DNA from: Eumeta japonica
Lineage: Eukaryota; Arthropoda; Insecta; Lepidoptera; Psychidae
DNA: 64,000 nt
Assembly (NCBI GenBank): GCA_005406025.1
Contig: BGZK01001459.1
Location: 1-64,000, forward strand
Direction: 5' to 3'
A program made the position numbers and the translations under genes. The notes below the pieces were generated by a model, which saw only the letters and a list, made by a program, of their open reading frames with translations, did not search any database and had not been told where the DNA came from. Shown here one piece after another: positions 1 to 13,194 of this stretch. The stretch's first letter is position 1. Each line of letters starts with the position of its first letter.

Positions 1-15
1 TTTTATAAATTGTTT

Positions 16-131
16 GCCAACATCTATTCCACGCTGAATACACCTGTTCTTGTTCATTTACGAAGCATTTAAGCAACGTCGGGTGCGGTCAGTAGTTGGA
101 TGGTGACCGCCCAGGAACGCATGTTGTTGCA
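16..131 (+). pseudogene. Full-length diverged 5S rRNA copy
   Basis: The stretch reads collinearly with insect 5S rRNA along its whole length (about 116 against 120 nt). It opens with GCCAAC and keeps CCACGCTGAATACA. The internal control region is recognisable as AAGCAACGTCGGG and GCGGTCAGTA (71-94), and the 3' end keeps TGTTGTTG. A run of four T (132-135), the usual RNA polymerase III stop, follows directly. The middle (about 50-70) is altered and the loop near 100-115 has lost or changed bases, so the normal 5S fold is probably damaged. There is a single copy here, not a tandem array. I infer a 5S pseudogene or the head of a 5S-derived SINE (SINE3 type). Whether it is transcribed cannot be seen. 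Confidence 0.75.
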
Positions 132-140
132 TTTTAGTGT

Positions 141-2450
141 AGGTTTTTTGTCTTTTAGGTGTTGTTTGTTGGTGTTGTAACGCATATAGGCCTTCGAAGT
201 TAGCAAATATTATTTGCATTGTAATTTCTCAGGTCAGATATTAAAATGAGGATAATTTTCTCTTGACATTTGATTTAAATTAAAAGCACCAGTGAAAACC
301 GCTTTAAAATTTATCAATTCTAGAGATGTGTTCGAATAGACAGAGAGACAGACAAGGAAAATTGAAAAATCGTTGTTTTCTTTTATATTACCATTCTCTT
401 ATCGTCTCCTATTCATTTTTCATACACACCTTCAATGTACAGAAACACAGGGTTCTTCTATTTTGTAACATGTACCAAATATTATTTACTAAATTCCACT
501 TGGTTTATTATTTTTGTATTCACAGGCACTCATGACCCAGCTACGCTGGGCTTAGCGCCGCGGTGTCGTGTCAATTTTGATTGCTCGATTATCAAAATCT
601 AAATACTTTTTGCATTTGGAAACTGTGTCAAATGCCGTTAAACTCGTTTTTTGACAAAACATTTAAAGATACTAATTAAGTTGAATTTTTAAACCTCAAA
701 TAATTTTAAAAGTTAATACTTGTTGCTTTTAAACGCTTAAAACATGAACTCGAATATCCTAACTACTGTGTGAAAATCTTTTGTGGTAAAGTTTGCTCAT
801 TATTCGTTTTTAAATTTCAGCATATAAAGGAGCTATAAGCACAATGTGGAAGAATGAAATTATTTGTCAGTCTAAAAAAAAATTGTATAATGTATTCAAG
901 AACTAATTTGACCCTAGAATTAAATATTCTATTGTATGCGGTGTTAGTTCGCGGAAATTTATTATCATGGCAGTTAAGATAAATATACAGTTAACACTTG
1001 CTTAAGTATACGATATCTGTCAATCGTCTCGAATTAAAATTCAATTCGTTGGATGAGGTTTCGTAGTAGAGGAACAGATTTGAGGGTCAGCCAGTCGTAC
1101 GTTACACGCTCTATGTCACTACATGTCGTAGGCAAGCGTCGAGAATTACGTTTATTTTATCGTGCAGGTGCTTCAAAGCATCAGCTGTCTACTCTAGTGC
1201 AAGCGTTTGCGCAAAACAAATGCGTTGTCACTTTTTACAGCTTTTACTATTCTAAATGCTTTTGATCTTCCCCTTCATTTGCATTTTATACAAACGGCGC
1301 CTTTCCGCATTTCTTTGACCCGAATTCGAAATTCACTTGAAAACTTGGCTTGCAAATTTGTGTTACTTGAATCGGATTTGTGTTATTTGAATTTTTCCTT
1401 GTGGGATATTTAATGGAATATGATAAAAATATTGATGATTAAAAGGAAAATTGAATCGGATTTCTGTTAATGATCTCCACATATTTATCGCTTTACGAGT
1501 AATAAGCCTTTACATATTTTTGAGAACCATTAAAATTTTTTTAGCACTATTTCATTGTCAAACATTTGAGAAAAATGCCGACAAGCTGTAAAGTTTTAAA
1601 ATACCTTAAATCTGATCTAAATCTAGATCTAAAAACCTATAAATTCTTTTAATCGTAGAAACGTTTCAACTCAATTTATTTTTGTCCATTTATTTAAACA
1701 ATATATTTTCAGATGCCACTTTTTTATGCGAAAATGAACTTTGAAACGTGTATTTATGGGTTCTGTATATTTTTTTAGATTGGATTTCTTTTTAATTAAA
1801 ACTATTATCAATTTAAGATACATGGAAACAATTTTAAAATAAACCGCAGCAGTGTTCCGCATTAAATCGAAAGGTAAAATAAATATTTTTAAGTTATATT
1901 ACTTCACATTGTGTATTTTTAAGTTGATATTTAGAAATTAGTTTCTATTTAAAGACGATATGTAAAACTAAATATTTAGGTTGATAATTATTAGTTTATA
2001 TTTAAATATAATATAATAAATATCAACATAAATATATGAAATGTGATTCAATATAACTTAAAAATATTTTTCTTCGGAGCTTGTACAGGATGTTAGCATT
2101 GTTCCTTGCAGTTGTATTGAGAAATTTTTACACTCAAATTCGAGGCTAGGAGGATAATCTAGACAACATTCATTAATTTTGATCACCATATTACAATTTT
2201 TCAAAAATACTTGCATCACCCTAACAAGATAAATAATCACAACAAAAAATATGTTATAACAAAGGAGGAATTGCTTATTACGAAATTATAAATACAATTA
2301 CATATTCCCAAAAGCTAATGTGAACACAAGTGAATTTCATCTGATATTGATATAATAATTGATTAATGTGAGTGCATTAAGTATATTAATACTTAGAAAA
2401 GTAACTGTCAGTCTCCAGTACAACGACCTTAAATTTTTTGATATATACAA
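141..2450. other. AT-rich intergenic stretch, no gene seen
   Basis: Only short open frames of 60-70 codons occur, with no recognisable protein motif. A somewhat less AT-rich patch at about 1,040-1,230 has no match that I recognise. Nothing else is supported here. Confidence 0.5.
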
Positions 2451-2552
2451 ATGTAAAACTATGTGAGTGCCTTTTTTGCGACGAGTCCGATAGACTTTCT
2501 AACGCGAAAACTTTCGGCGCTGCTGCGTTTTCGAATGCCCGACTCCCGGAAT

Positions 2553-2783
2553 TGTCGATATGACGTCACTATGACTCTCGATGTATACAAATTTGATTTT
2601 TTGAAATTTTTTTAATAAAATTAATTAAAAAATAGTGGTCAACTTGTCCGACAAAAATCATGCCGCGTATGGGGTGTTCACCACCCCTGAAAATGTCGAT
2701 GTGACGTCACTATGCCTCCCCGTATATACAAGTTTGATTTTTTGAAATTTGTTTAGTAAAATTAATTTAAAAATTGTGGTCAA
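2553..2783. repeat. Two-unit tandem repeat, period about 141 bp
   Basis: Two units start at TGTCGAT (2,553 and 2,694). Each continues with TGACGTCACTATG, a TATACAA segment, TTTGATTTTTTGAAATTT and an AATTAA-rich block, and each ends at GTGGTCAA. They differ by scattered substitutions. The following block (2,820-2,930), containing GAAGTGAAAACTTCTTTAGG, resembles a dispersed lepidopteran repeat from memory, so the tandem pair may be the body of one transposable element. There is no coding potential. Confidence 0.6.
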
Positions 2784-2959
2784 TTTTAAATCGAAAAATA
2801 TTATATTTAACGTTTTATGTAATTAATCCGATTTTTGAAGTGAAAACTTCTTTAGGCGCGTTGGGCATTTTTGAGATGGGAAAAGACCATTGAACTCGCG
2901 ACACTGTAACCGTTACCGTAACCGACACTTCTGTATATCTCATCGCCTACATATATTGG

Positions 2960-5900
2960 CCCCGTTTACACGAGAGTTGAGTTTGGGTTGAAATACATTG
3001 ATAATATAATTGCGTACAATATAAACATATATTGTGTATACATGTACAGCATAGATATTCATGTCGCAACTTTTCGTATTGTATTGAGGGCTGCTTCCAA
3101 TAAACCCTGGATATTGTAGGTTCCAGAATATATTACGTCCCGTTTACAATTTGATTAGAGCTGACTTACCCCCCGCCAGGCCAAAAATGCTGGGTAGGCC
3201 CAAGAGTAGTTTATACAAAAAAAAATAAATCTTAATGATTCATAACGTACGCATGTAATTGTTCAAGTTTTCACTTCCGGCACTCCCGAGTGCCACTGTT
3301 TTTATCATAGACTCATTTAGTTCTTAGTCCCAGTACGGATTAAATGTGTATTACTTAGTTACTAATTCGTAAGATATAGGTATTTGAGTATTTCACTGAA
3401 ACATTGAAGTCCTTATAGGATATATTAATTCCGATTCTATGTTACGTATTACTCATAGTAAATTTTAAAATTTGATTAAAAAATGTTACATTCGAAATGA
3501 TTCTTTTGATGTTCTTTTGGAGAGGGTTATATGTTATACTCATATACTTGTACGTTATATATAATATGTTTTTTAAATTGAAACCAAATTGGGTTCTTAA
3601 TAATTTACTACCTATATAACAAATTAGAAATGGGCAATAATAAACAGTTTCTTAGTATTTACTTCAAGTAGCGTAAGTACTTGAAATTTTTATCTATTTG
3701 TTCAGTGATACAAGAACTATCAAATATTTTACGACCATGAGTTGTTTCAGGTTGTTTGTCTATCAAATTTTGTGAACAAGTAATACCTACTCCACACGGA
3801 TGTACTGTTGGTCTAGTTCATAAGTTCAGAACGGTGTTAATTATTGCTGCTGTTGTTTAAAAATATAACTGAGGTTTCGGTATATTTGAAACGTTTTTTT
3901 AAAAATACGTACAATACTTAAACAAACCCTCATATTAACACTCATTAAAGTTATATAGAAATTAAGATTTAATAAAAGGACTTTAGTTTTTTGCAGATGA
4001 CTCGTAAACGAATATTTAATAACCTTTTTTGAAAATATCTCTCAAATGGCGAGAAATTCCAATAAATAAATCTCAATCTTCGAAACTTTGTATCTGCTCT
4101 TAATGTTTTTAATTTAAGCTTGAATATAGAGCTTCGAAAACTAAGAGCTAAATTGTTAGGCCAAGTATTTTTTTTAGTATGAATTTAGTTTTGGACTTTA
4201 ATTAAGCAAGACAAACACATTGTCGTAAACTTGTTTGCTCATGCAAAAATAGTGGAGATATCGGTTATTTTTTATTAATTAACCAACATGCATAGACGAT
4301 ATGCCTACACTGAGAAAAAAATATAGCTACGATGGCAATAAAATTTTGCCTGTTTATAGCACATAGCCTCTAGCACAAGGTTTTTATTGTCAATTTTTAT
4401 TTTGTCAATGTACCTGTAGTTATAAACTATGATATAGAAGCAGTATTGAGTTGTCACACAGACTAAATAAATGATTTTAATTTCGTTTTAGTAACAATTT
4501 CATATTGATCCTACCACAATAATAGATTGTATCTTTGTAACCATGACAAAGCTTTTTTGGTATAAGACATTTGGTACATTGTCACTGAATTTACTTTCCT
4601 CTGGTAGCGAATGTACTTCGTGCCTGTACCACAGAATAGTTACATTGCTGATCTTAACCCTTATATTTTCTTGATGGTATACAATAAAGGTATGGTTATT
4701 CCTTGTAGGCTATACGTATTGTTTTAGGACCATAGAGAAACGTAAGTTTATTAGTCTGTGAGAAATATCAATACCTTAATAATATACCATCAAGAAAATA
4801 TAAAAAATTGACAATAATGGCAAACTATAAAAATACACACCAAAAAATAAAAGTCTGAAAAATTATAGAAGAAGGCGTAAGTATATAACTAGTTATTAGT
4901 CCCCAAATTTGTTTACAAGAATTTTTGCGATTCGTAATAGTAGACATATTGCATAAATCATTAATACACTGACTGCAAGAAAGTGGTTCAGTGGGCTAAA
5001 ATCAAATTAAGAAAAGACTACAAGTATTTTTTAAACAGTTATTGAATTTTCACATAAAAGAAAAAAATATTGAGATAAGGAATAAACTTGGGATAATAAG
5101 GTTATTTAAAATTTTTGCCCGGTATGTAATATATATTACGTTACTTTCTAGTTAAAGTAAAGAAAATGTATTAATTGTTTAGAATTTCACTAATATATAT
5201 GTTTACAATTATAACCGGTACATGAAAAATTAGTAGCTTGCTTAAAATTGAAAAATAGTCAACTAATTGTATAAAATATTATAAATTTAGCACCAATTTT
5301 TTTTAAATGTCCAAGTACTCGATAATTAATTACTAATCCTACATGTAGTATTAGTCATTATTATTATGTACAATAATAATAACTAATAATGGATATTAAA
5401 AATGGATCATCTTAAAAGGAAAGAAATTGTTAATTTTATAGTGTATAAATTTTTTGAGACATATAAAGAAATTAAAAACGATATTAAAAATATGCAATAA
5501 AACAATTAGGATATTTGAAATAAAAAATAAACATGAGATTAATGAATTCGAAAATATATAATGATAGAAGGAAAAAATTATAAATTCTCGAACTGACAAA
5601 TTAAAACACACCTACAGACATCTACAATTTTGATACATGAATATATATAATTAAGTAAACAGTAACAAATTGCATTTTAAGAAGTGTATATTTTCGCAAG
5701 CTCAAAATATTCACCGAGTTCGCATAATAATATATTTTTGGAAATTCATTCACTAGATGCGCTTAGGCATAATAAATGTATTATATTTATCTCATCAGCG
5801 AGAAATGTGCAGACAAACGGTTAATGATAGTAGCGATGTTTGTAGTGACGCTGTATTTGATGCAAAAAGTGTTAAGTTCACCTGAAAAAACGTTTACAGC

Positions 5901-6770
5901 CAAGATTTATTTTTTAATTAAAGTGAGAACACCTCGTTAACTTGTGTTTATATTAACTTGATATAAAAAATAAACACAAAATTTTAAATACATATATAAC
6001 ATAGCACATCATTTAAACACTAGAACTTTGAAAGCGTCACAGTACACTTATAGTCTTCGCTTAGATAAAACCAGTAACATCCTTATTTAATTTAACGATT
6101 AAACATTTTGAATAAAATTTAAAAAGAAACGCGTTCGAGTTCAACAAATATCCACGGGCAAATGAGAGTACAGTTGCGCCTGCCCCGAGCCCATACTACA
6201 TGCACTATATTACATTGTCATTTTCAGCAAATTACTTTGTTACGTTGTTAATTTTAATTTTGTTTGACGTAATATTGTTATAAGAACAAACCGTACAATG
6301 ATTTGTTGATAAAGTGACGTCGTCGCTTCATAAAATAATTTTAAACATTGTCACAAAAGTTATTTCCTGTAGCTCCTAGGACAATAAAACATTTGACAAT
6401 AAAAGATTTGTTGCAGGCAGAAAACTCGCTCTGGTGCGTGAGCAAAATACATCGCTATAGTAACAATAACATATTGACAAAGCTTTTATTGTCATTTTGT
6501 TAACCCAATTTTTTCTTAGTGTACGTAATACAAAAAATTAAAATAATACGTTACCTATAGCATAAATTCTGTAAACCAACGTTGTGTATTTCAAATAAGT
6601 CCTAACACTAATTAAACAAGAGCAATTGAAATTACAGAAAGTTTGTTGAAGATTTGTTATCTGTTACTTTTTCTTTCATACATATAAGAACTAATTCTTA
6701 AAGAAAGCGATGGTTTGAAACAGTCTGGCTTGAAACCAACATAGAATCATACCATTAATTGTCGTTGATG
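2960..6770. other. AT-rich intergenic stretch, no gene seen
   Basis: No open frame resembles a protein. The stretch holds the inverted repeat at 4,661-4,803 and two patches (about 4,300-4,620 and 6,340-6,540) that share a CACT(G/A)AGAAAAAA end in opposite orientation and several TTGTCA and ACAATAAAA words. Those patches may be copies of one non-autonomous DNA element. Confidence 0.4.
4661..4803. repeat. 21-bp perfect inverted repeat, 101-bp spacer
   Basis: The left arm at 4,661-4,681 and the right arm at 4,783-4,803 are exact reverse complements (TTATATTTTCTTGATGGTAT plus one base). The spacer contains no reading frame. Terminal inverted repeats of a small MITE are the likeliest explanation, but I see no clear target duplication. 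Confidence 0.6.
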
Positions 6771-6779
6771 TCTTTTGTA

Positions 6780-7210
6780 CGGCGTCCAAGTACTTTCAAC
6801 ATCAACGCGTACTTTGGAAGGTATCCACGTGTCCCCCGATAAAAGTAATATAGATAGATGTATCGAGGCGCAATCAATCAATTCGAATATAAATTGATAT
6901 TTTAACGTGTCATCGTATTTTCCGCTTAGTGTTGGTTATTGCCCATTTTATGGGCATACAGTCCGCTCGCGTGACTAACATAAAGAAATATTTTAGTGAA
7001 CACGTTATTTATTTTAATTTAATGACGGTGCGGACGCGCGCCCAATCCTTTGTGGCCCGCGGGGTCCATAAAACGCGGACGTACGGCAGCGCGTCGCTTA
7101 ATTCAATTAGGAGGTGCGAAGATACCGGTAAATTAAACAAGTCTTCCGGAGTTACGGCCGCCTTCGATTCATTGTTCGAACGATTTTTTTCTTCAGTTAA
7201 TTCATGGATT
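6780..7210. promoter_or_regulatory. GC-elevated island A1, candidate conserved non-coding element
   Basis: The base composition breaks sharply from the AT-rich flanks, with CpG-rich words such as GCGGACGCGCGCCC and GCAGCGCGTCGC. Homeodomain-like words are interspersed (CCATAAAA, AATTCAATTAG). A 98-codon open frame crosses it but has no family resemblance and no coding-like composition. I infer a regulatory element, not a gene. Confidence 0.3.
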
Positions 7211-7319
7211 CAGGTACTCCTCTGAGAGAAAAAAAAATATTATGTGCATACTTTATACAAAAAAGTTTAACGTTATGAAAATTGTAGACAATTAAAGATC
7301 GATTTCAATAGTATTGGAA

Positions 7320-7660
7320 AAAAAATACAAACGGAATCTGAAATCGCGAGCATTATCGGACCGAAATCGGTAGCCGATAACGGCAATCGGGTCAGCCCGG
7401 GGCAACAATTCAATTAAATTTTATTTGTCGATACTGACCTTGTCGTAAAACTTTAAAAGTTGACGAGTGAAGCCCATTGAGGAACCCGGGAATTAATATT
7501 AATCCAAATAACGCAAGTTGAAAAAACTCGGGGTTTTATGCCCGCTGTAAAAGTTTATTGTGGTCGGTCTTTGTGGTGCGCGGGCGCGGCGGACGCCGAC
7601 GCGACACCGCCCGCGCCGCGCCCCGCGCACCGCCAGGATACGCTGCACATCGCAACATTA
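7320..7660. promoter_or_regulatory. GC-elevated island A2, candidate conserved non-coding element
   Basis: It holds CCGAAATCGGTAGCCGATAA, TTTTATGCCCGC and a very GC-rich core at 7,575-7,640 (GCGCGGGCGCGGCGGACG). Overlapping 84- and 62-codon frames in two phases are what GC-rich DNA produces by chance. The abrupt composition change suggests selection or CpG retention. No exon boundary fits. Confidence 0.3.
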
Positions 7661-7799
7661 CTTTTATATATTAAACAGACATACAAGTTTGTATCGTTTG
7701 TGCCTTTACAAATTACTGTCGAGGGAACACGAGCCTTTTATTTACTAAAAATAATTACTAAAGAAGCACATTACAAAGTAGATGTGCATTAATGTAAGA

Positions 7800-10700
7800 A
7801 TTATCGTTTTCATTTACGTATCTTTTGGTTTTGCGAACTTATTCAGTATTTTTATTTTATGATGGATAATTGGAAATTAAGCATTTATTATTCATAAACT
7901 TAATGCAAAAAGGCAAATCGAACAAGTGAATATCCACGATGAAGAACAATAGGTGGATATATTATTAATTCTTATTTTATTGAATGTAAGTAGTTATACT
8001 GAATTAAATATTAGTTAAATTTCGAAATAAAAAAAATTTGTACATAATATAGATAGATAAGCACGAAACAAACTGTTGTAAAATAAGATAAAGCAAAAAA
8101 ATCTTGAATATTTCTTGTGCGACCATCCGAATGAAGCTTAATGGCTGAAAATGAAATTACCATTGGGAATAATGAAACTATAAAGATTCATATCATTAAA
8201 CAATTAATGTTGTAAATGGATAAGAGCAAAAAATTTGTTCCTTGCCCTCATCATTAAGGTTAGGTTTGATAGTAAATAAGTAGGTACGTCGTATTTGTAT
8301 TGAAAAGTTAATTTAGTTATATTTAATCATTATCGATTACTCTATTATCAATAAATAATGTCTAAAGGAGTCAAAATGCCGACACTTTATAAATATGATA
8401 GTTGAAACTAGGTTCCTGAAGATGCGTTAGGATAATAAAAACGACCATTAATAATTCTCAGTTTCGAAAATTTTTGTGTTAATTTCCTTTACAATCTTTT
8501 TTTTTTAACAAGAAAAACCTTTTTTCAATGGTTTATGAATGTAAAAAGCTTTTTTCTTGCTTATTCTATCAATATGATAATTCTTCCAATAATTTATAAG
8601 TAAGTACTTATTAATGTTTGATTTAGTGTTAAAATAAGAAAGAAACGACAAAAAAATGACCACCATTAGGTACATATTACATATGCTTATATTAAATAAT
8701 TATTATAAAAGTTAGTGATAAAGTGTTTTTTCCTTCTTTTAAACTTATAAGCTTTTTTTATTTATAACTCTTCAGTTAACTATAGTCAACGACATTCATT
8801 CGTTATTCTTCATAAAATTTCCTTTCTCAAACTGTTCAAATTAGCCGCTTGTAACTTTTTATAATAAAAATACCGGTTACTTACATAAAATTACGATATC
8901 GTTTAAGGCCTACGTTTATTATCCTTTTAAGAAAATGCGGAAAAGTTTAACTTTAAAATTATCTTGCGATTCTGGAATACTTTATATGGAGTCACGTTCC
9001 AGAAAAAATATTTTATTTTTTTTATACAAGCCTAGATTCCTGTTTTACTACAAATTCAATGGAAAACCATTATAATTTTAAAAATATCCATAGCACGAAC
9101 TACAGGGGTTGGACACGTTAAACTTCTTTAACTCATGATTATGTAATAGTTAAAAACTGTCACTAGATCTACGCTTTTCTTTTGATTTGCTATTATTTAA
9201 AACTTACCAGAATTAATTGTAGATCCTCCGACAAATGCACAGTGGAGAACAATTTAAGCTTTTTTTTTTGTCTCTAATACTTTTTGATCACAAAGTAACA
9301 CAGAACAAGTAACACAAACACAGCAACACAGGCGTTATCCCTCATTTGATCATTTCGATTACAGATGCCCACTTTTCCCCGTTCCTTTCTCAGAGTAAAA
9401 CTTGTATCTAGTACGTTTTTCAGGCGTATCACACTGGTCAATTGTGACGTCTCGACTGTACGAGCGACTTCCATACACTCGGTCACAGTTTGCTTCATTA
9501 GCATAAAAAAATAAAACATCGATCGCACTACTACTTTACCGGACTAAACTCGAACCTGAACCGTTGCAATAAGATTCTTTTTAGCGTGTCATATACAATA
9601 CATTAAATTTGTTTTGTTACTCTAATATTGACTGTAACGGAACGGCGTAAAGTTTATTTTTGATGTTAAACTGGTATGATTCGAATGGGGAGTTTGTCTG
9701 CTTTAAAACCACGCCTCTACAGTATTAACAAATAAAACGATTGGTGGCGAGAATCGCACGAAGCCAGACAATCCCGTGCATCTAATGGATATTCAGAAAA
9801 TCTTAGTATATATATATAGATTTCTTTTATAGATCTTCTAAAACAATTTTAAAAAACTATCACGAATTTACAAATGTCCACAAAGTGGTCTTTTGTTTAC
9901 TTAGCCTCTTTTTTTTTTCATTATTAGATACCCCAAAGATTATAAAATGGAGATTAATTAAAGTAATAATATAATTCATAAATCTGCTTCGGCTATTTCC
10001 GGAATTAATATATATAATTGTAATTAATATGTATAACTATACAATAACTATACTTAAAATTTAAATTTAAATTTAGTATCTATACTATATGTATACATAG
10101 ATGTCATGTAGAGATGAAATTAAACATTTTAATTAGACTTTATTATTGATTAATTTCCGTATTTCCTTTTGGTAAGAAAAACTAATTTAGACGGTGGAAA
10201 AGGCTACGTTCTTAAGTATACATGTGATACTCTAATGAGTGTAATTCCAAAAAAGCAATGATAACCAGAAAACTTTAAATTTATTGGGTTCATTCGCTCA
10301 TTGGACTTCTAAAGTCAAACTCTGGAAAACGGAACCCACGTAGTTCGTCATATTTGCCCAAATGCCCATGCCTTATGCCAGTTAGGTTAACAAGTCTTCT
10401 CATTTATACATCGATTATAACTAAAATGTTTGACCAAGTGTCTTATGTGATCCGATTTAATTATTAGATTTGAGTGCTTACCTACTAGTCAAGTCTACAC
10501 CTAAAGTAAAATAATAAGATAATTTCAAAAAAGACATGTAAATTCAGAACGTTGTTTCAACCAATGAAAATTATTTCATATATATCATGATGCGTATTAA
10601 ATTGGATGCTTGCTAAGTCGGACCATAATAACCATATTATAATAATGTGTATACCATGTTTGACATGTTAGATAATATATTTTATTCTAATATATTAATT

Positions 10701-12365
10701 TGTTTCTTCCAGTCGGTTTCTAAAAATATCTAATATGTAGAATAAAATTATACGCCCAGAAAAGCAATATTTGTGTTCGAGCAATGCTTAGGGTTCCGTA
10801 GTTAAATAGTTGAGAATAAATTGCTACCCTTGCTAATGATCGTAATATATCAGTTTGATTATATTGATATAATATAATGTTGACAGGGATTCCAGTCAAA
10901 CTCATATATTTTTGTTGTTGTATCGTGCTGTAAAATTAAATCTAAATATAAATGATATCATTCCATGTGTACGTACCTACGTGATTAGGTGACTAAAGCC
11001 TTGTTGAATATATGAAGTAAACTTGATTTCGGTACAGACTTATGAAAAGTACTTCACGTAATGTGTATGGAGACTTTAATAATTACAATACTTCGGTATG
11101 GAGTTCTATGATTGTCTATGAAAGTATTCGTTAAAGAAAATGGCGTAAACGCGACAAATGACGTGATAATTTGACAAATCTAGAAAAAACGCCAAAAATA
11201 AGATAGTTATGGAATCAGAATGCTTAAATCAAATATACAAATTAACTAAATCTTTAAAACAAAAAAGTAATGCGACTGAAAATTAAAGATATTAATAAAA
11301 AACTTTGTCAACATGATCTCATTATCAATTCAGCACGCTTTACCAATGTAACATAATGTATTTTGACGCATGTTGTAACCACAGAGAATGCTGTATGACT
11401 TTACTTGTTTAACTTTATTGTTATTATTGTGTCAGCATAATAGCGCAGGAGACTGCCATGGCTATTTACACCGTTTTATTTCATTGTTTTTTTAATTAAG
11501 AGTATATTAAAAGATTAAATAATGAACTGGACGCGTATAAGAGAATATAAATAGTATGATATTAGGAACTTTTCATTGTGCATTGAAATATTCCATGTTA
11601 AATCGGTGATTTTGTAAATAAAGTAGTTATTAATATATTTATGTTGACAGTAATTTACAGTTTTCTTATTCTATTCTATACCAATCGTTACCCATTCGTT
11701 TCTCTGTGCTTAAATTTTTATTTTGTAAAGACCGATATGGGGATAATATTACTGAAACCGACGGCTGAAATAAATATGAAGAAATGAATATATGAAGTGA
11801 CAAAATATATTTACAGCGTCGTTAATAATAAATAATTAAATAAGCGTGTAATTTGTAATCGATATACATTAAAAAAATAGGTTGCTTCTGTCAAAATTGT
11901 GATTCACGTTATCAAGTACCTTGATTCCATACGCGCCTAACAAGATCTTTGACACTTCAAATGAGATGATTTTGATTGATTATCATTATTCAATTGACTA
12001 GACTAGTATTGCTCTTATTGTTTTTAGTTAATTAAAGCAAATTACATCTTATTCAGCATTAATATGAAATTTGACTATACCGACTAATTTATCTTAACAA
12101 ATTCAATTAATTCCTAGTCAATATAAACAAGAAAATATTAAAATAACTAATTCACTTTAATAAACTCCACTAAGACCGTGATCAGTACCAATATAGAAAT
12201 GATTATAGTAATTGATTCAGCTTAATAAATTAAATTTAGAACCTGTTACATTTGAACCATATAATGTTTAATATGATCAAATTCAATTACTTGAATCAAC
12301 TATAAAACTTGTTTAATACTAATTGGTAACATTATAATGACAACTAAATTATTCCTGTTTAAATC
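7800..12365. other. AT-rich intergenic stretch
   Basis: No protein-like frames occur apart from the possible minus-strand exon at 9,208-9,600. A fragment reading AGGGTTCCGTAGTTA (about 10,791) is a relic of the lepidopteran GGTTCCGT repeat family. Otherwise only low-complexity A/T is visible. Confidence 0.4.
9208..9600 (-). other. Possible exon with an 84-codon frame and a strong splice donor
   Basis: On the minus strand an 84-codon frame runs from 9,528 to 9,274 and ends in a hydrophobic segment (about residues 65-81, core AVFVLLVLCYFVI). Downstream of its stop the strand reads CTG|GTAAGT, a near-perfect 5' splice donor, with the last exon base at 9,208. The region is less AT-rich than its surroundings. 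I do not recognise the protein. It could be a non-coding or 5' exon of an off-window transcript, or chance. Confidence 0.2.
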
Positions 12366-12370
12366 GACTA

Positions 12371-12570
12371 AGGACCTTTCCCACTATCTCATTTTAAACT
12401 GACTTTCAACAAAAAGTGACTTTTAAAATTGACTTTACGTTCTACGTTCTCCTTTTAACAGTTATTAGGGCTGGAAAACCGTTAAAAGAAGCACGTGGAA
12501 CGCAAAACTAATTTTAAAAGTGACTTTTTGTGAAAAGTCAGTTTAAAAGGAGATGGTGGAAAAGACTCTA
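12371..12570. mobile_element. Foldback MITE with long inverted arms
   Basis: Two arms of about 90 bp pair with each other. The left arm starts AGGACCTTTCCCACTATCTC, and the complement of the right end reads AGAGTCTTTTCCACCATCTC. Both continue through TTTTAAACTGACTTT, an AAAAAGT(G/C)ACTTTTAAAAT block and a (C/T)CTTTTAAC(A/G)G block towards a short loop near 12,470. It has no coding capacity. This is a typical non-autonomous foldback element; the superfamily is not clear because the target duplication is not certain. Confidence 0.65.
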
Positions 12571-12677
12571 AGTAACATTTTGTTTAATCGCATTAATAAA
12601 TCGCCCTCAACTCTATGAATGCCCATGATTTCGCATATGACGGGTTGTCCTAAAGTTCACTCTTAATCAGGTGATTA

Positions 12678-12713
12678 ATCAATTACGCGTTACAGGTGTA
12701 ACGCGTAATTGAT
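12678..12713. repeat. Perfect 17-bp hairpin, 2-nt spacer
   Basis: ATCAATTACGCGTTACA (12,678-12,694) and its exact reverse complement (12,697-12,713) are separated by GG. No flanking element is visible. Confidence 0.8.
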
Positions 12714-13194
12714 AGTTGATACGTTCTACATTTAAGAGGGAAGTGAAGTACGACATATTAATTAGAACAGCACCTCCAGTACTAACTCAAACGCAGTCTC
12801 AAATTTGAGTACGAATTTTCAATACAGACCTAAGATATTATAATCACTTTGAAAAATAGTGCCAACTTGACATTCTGCTCCACCCGCAACCAGCCTCGAT
12901 CGTAGTTAGCACGGCTGTAAGCTGTGCTATATTTTATCTATCAGCAATTATAGAAAACCAAAGTTCAGGTTAATGCTGTGAGAAGAAACATGAAGTAAAA
13001 CCTATTTATGTTCAAATTATTACAGTTAATAAATAATTCATAGAACATGCCAAATTTAAAAAATCTATTCTCTTGTAAAAAATTAAATCCTAAAAATAAA
13101 TCTCATTATTTGTTGTAATTGACATATGTGACAAATTGTAGATAAAATAAAACAAAAATAATTTGTAAGAATTTTCTTACAAAATTACAAAACA

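Noticed and set aside
7538..7792. 84-codon frame across GC island A2
   Set aside because: Two frames are open at once over the GC core, then run into AT-rich sequence; no conserved motif.
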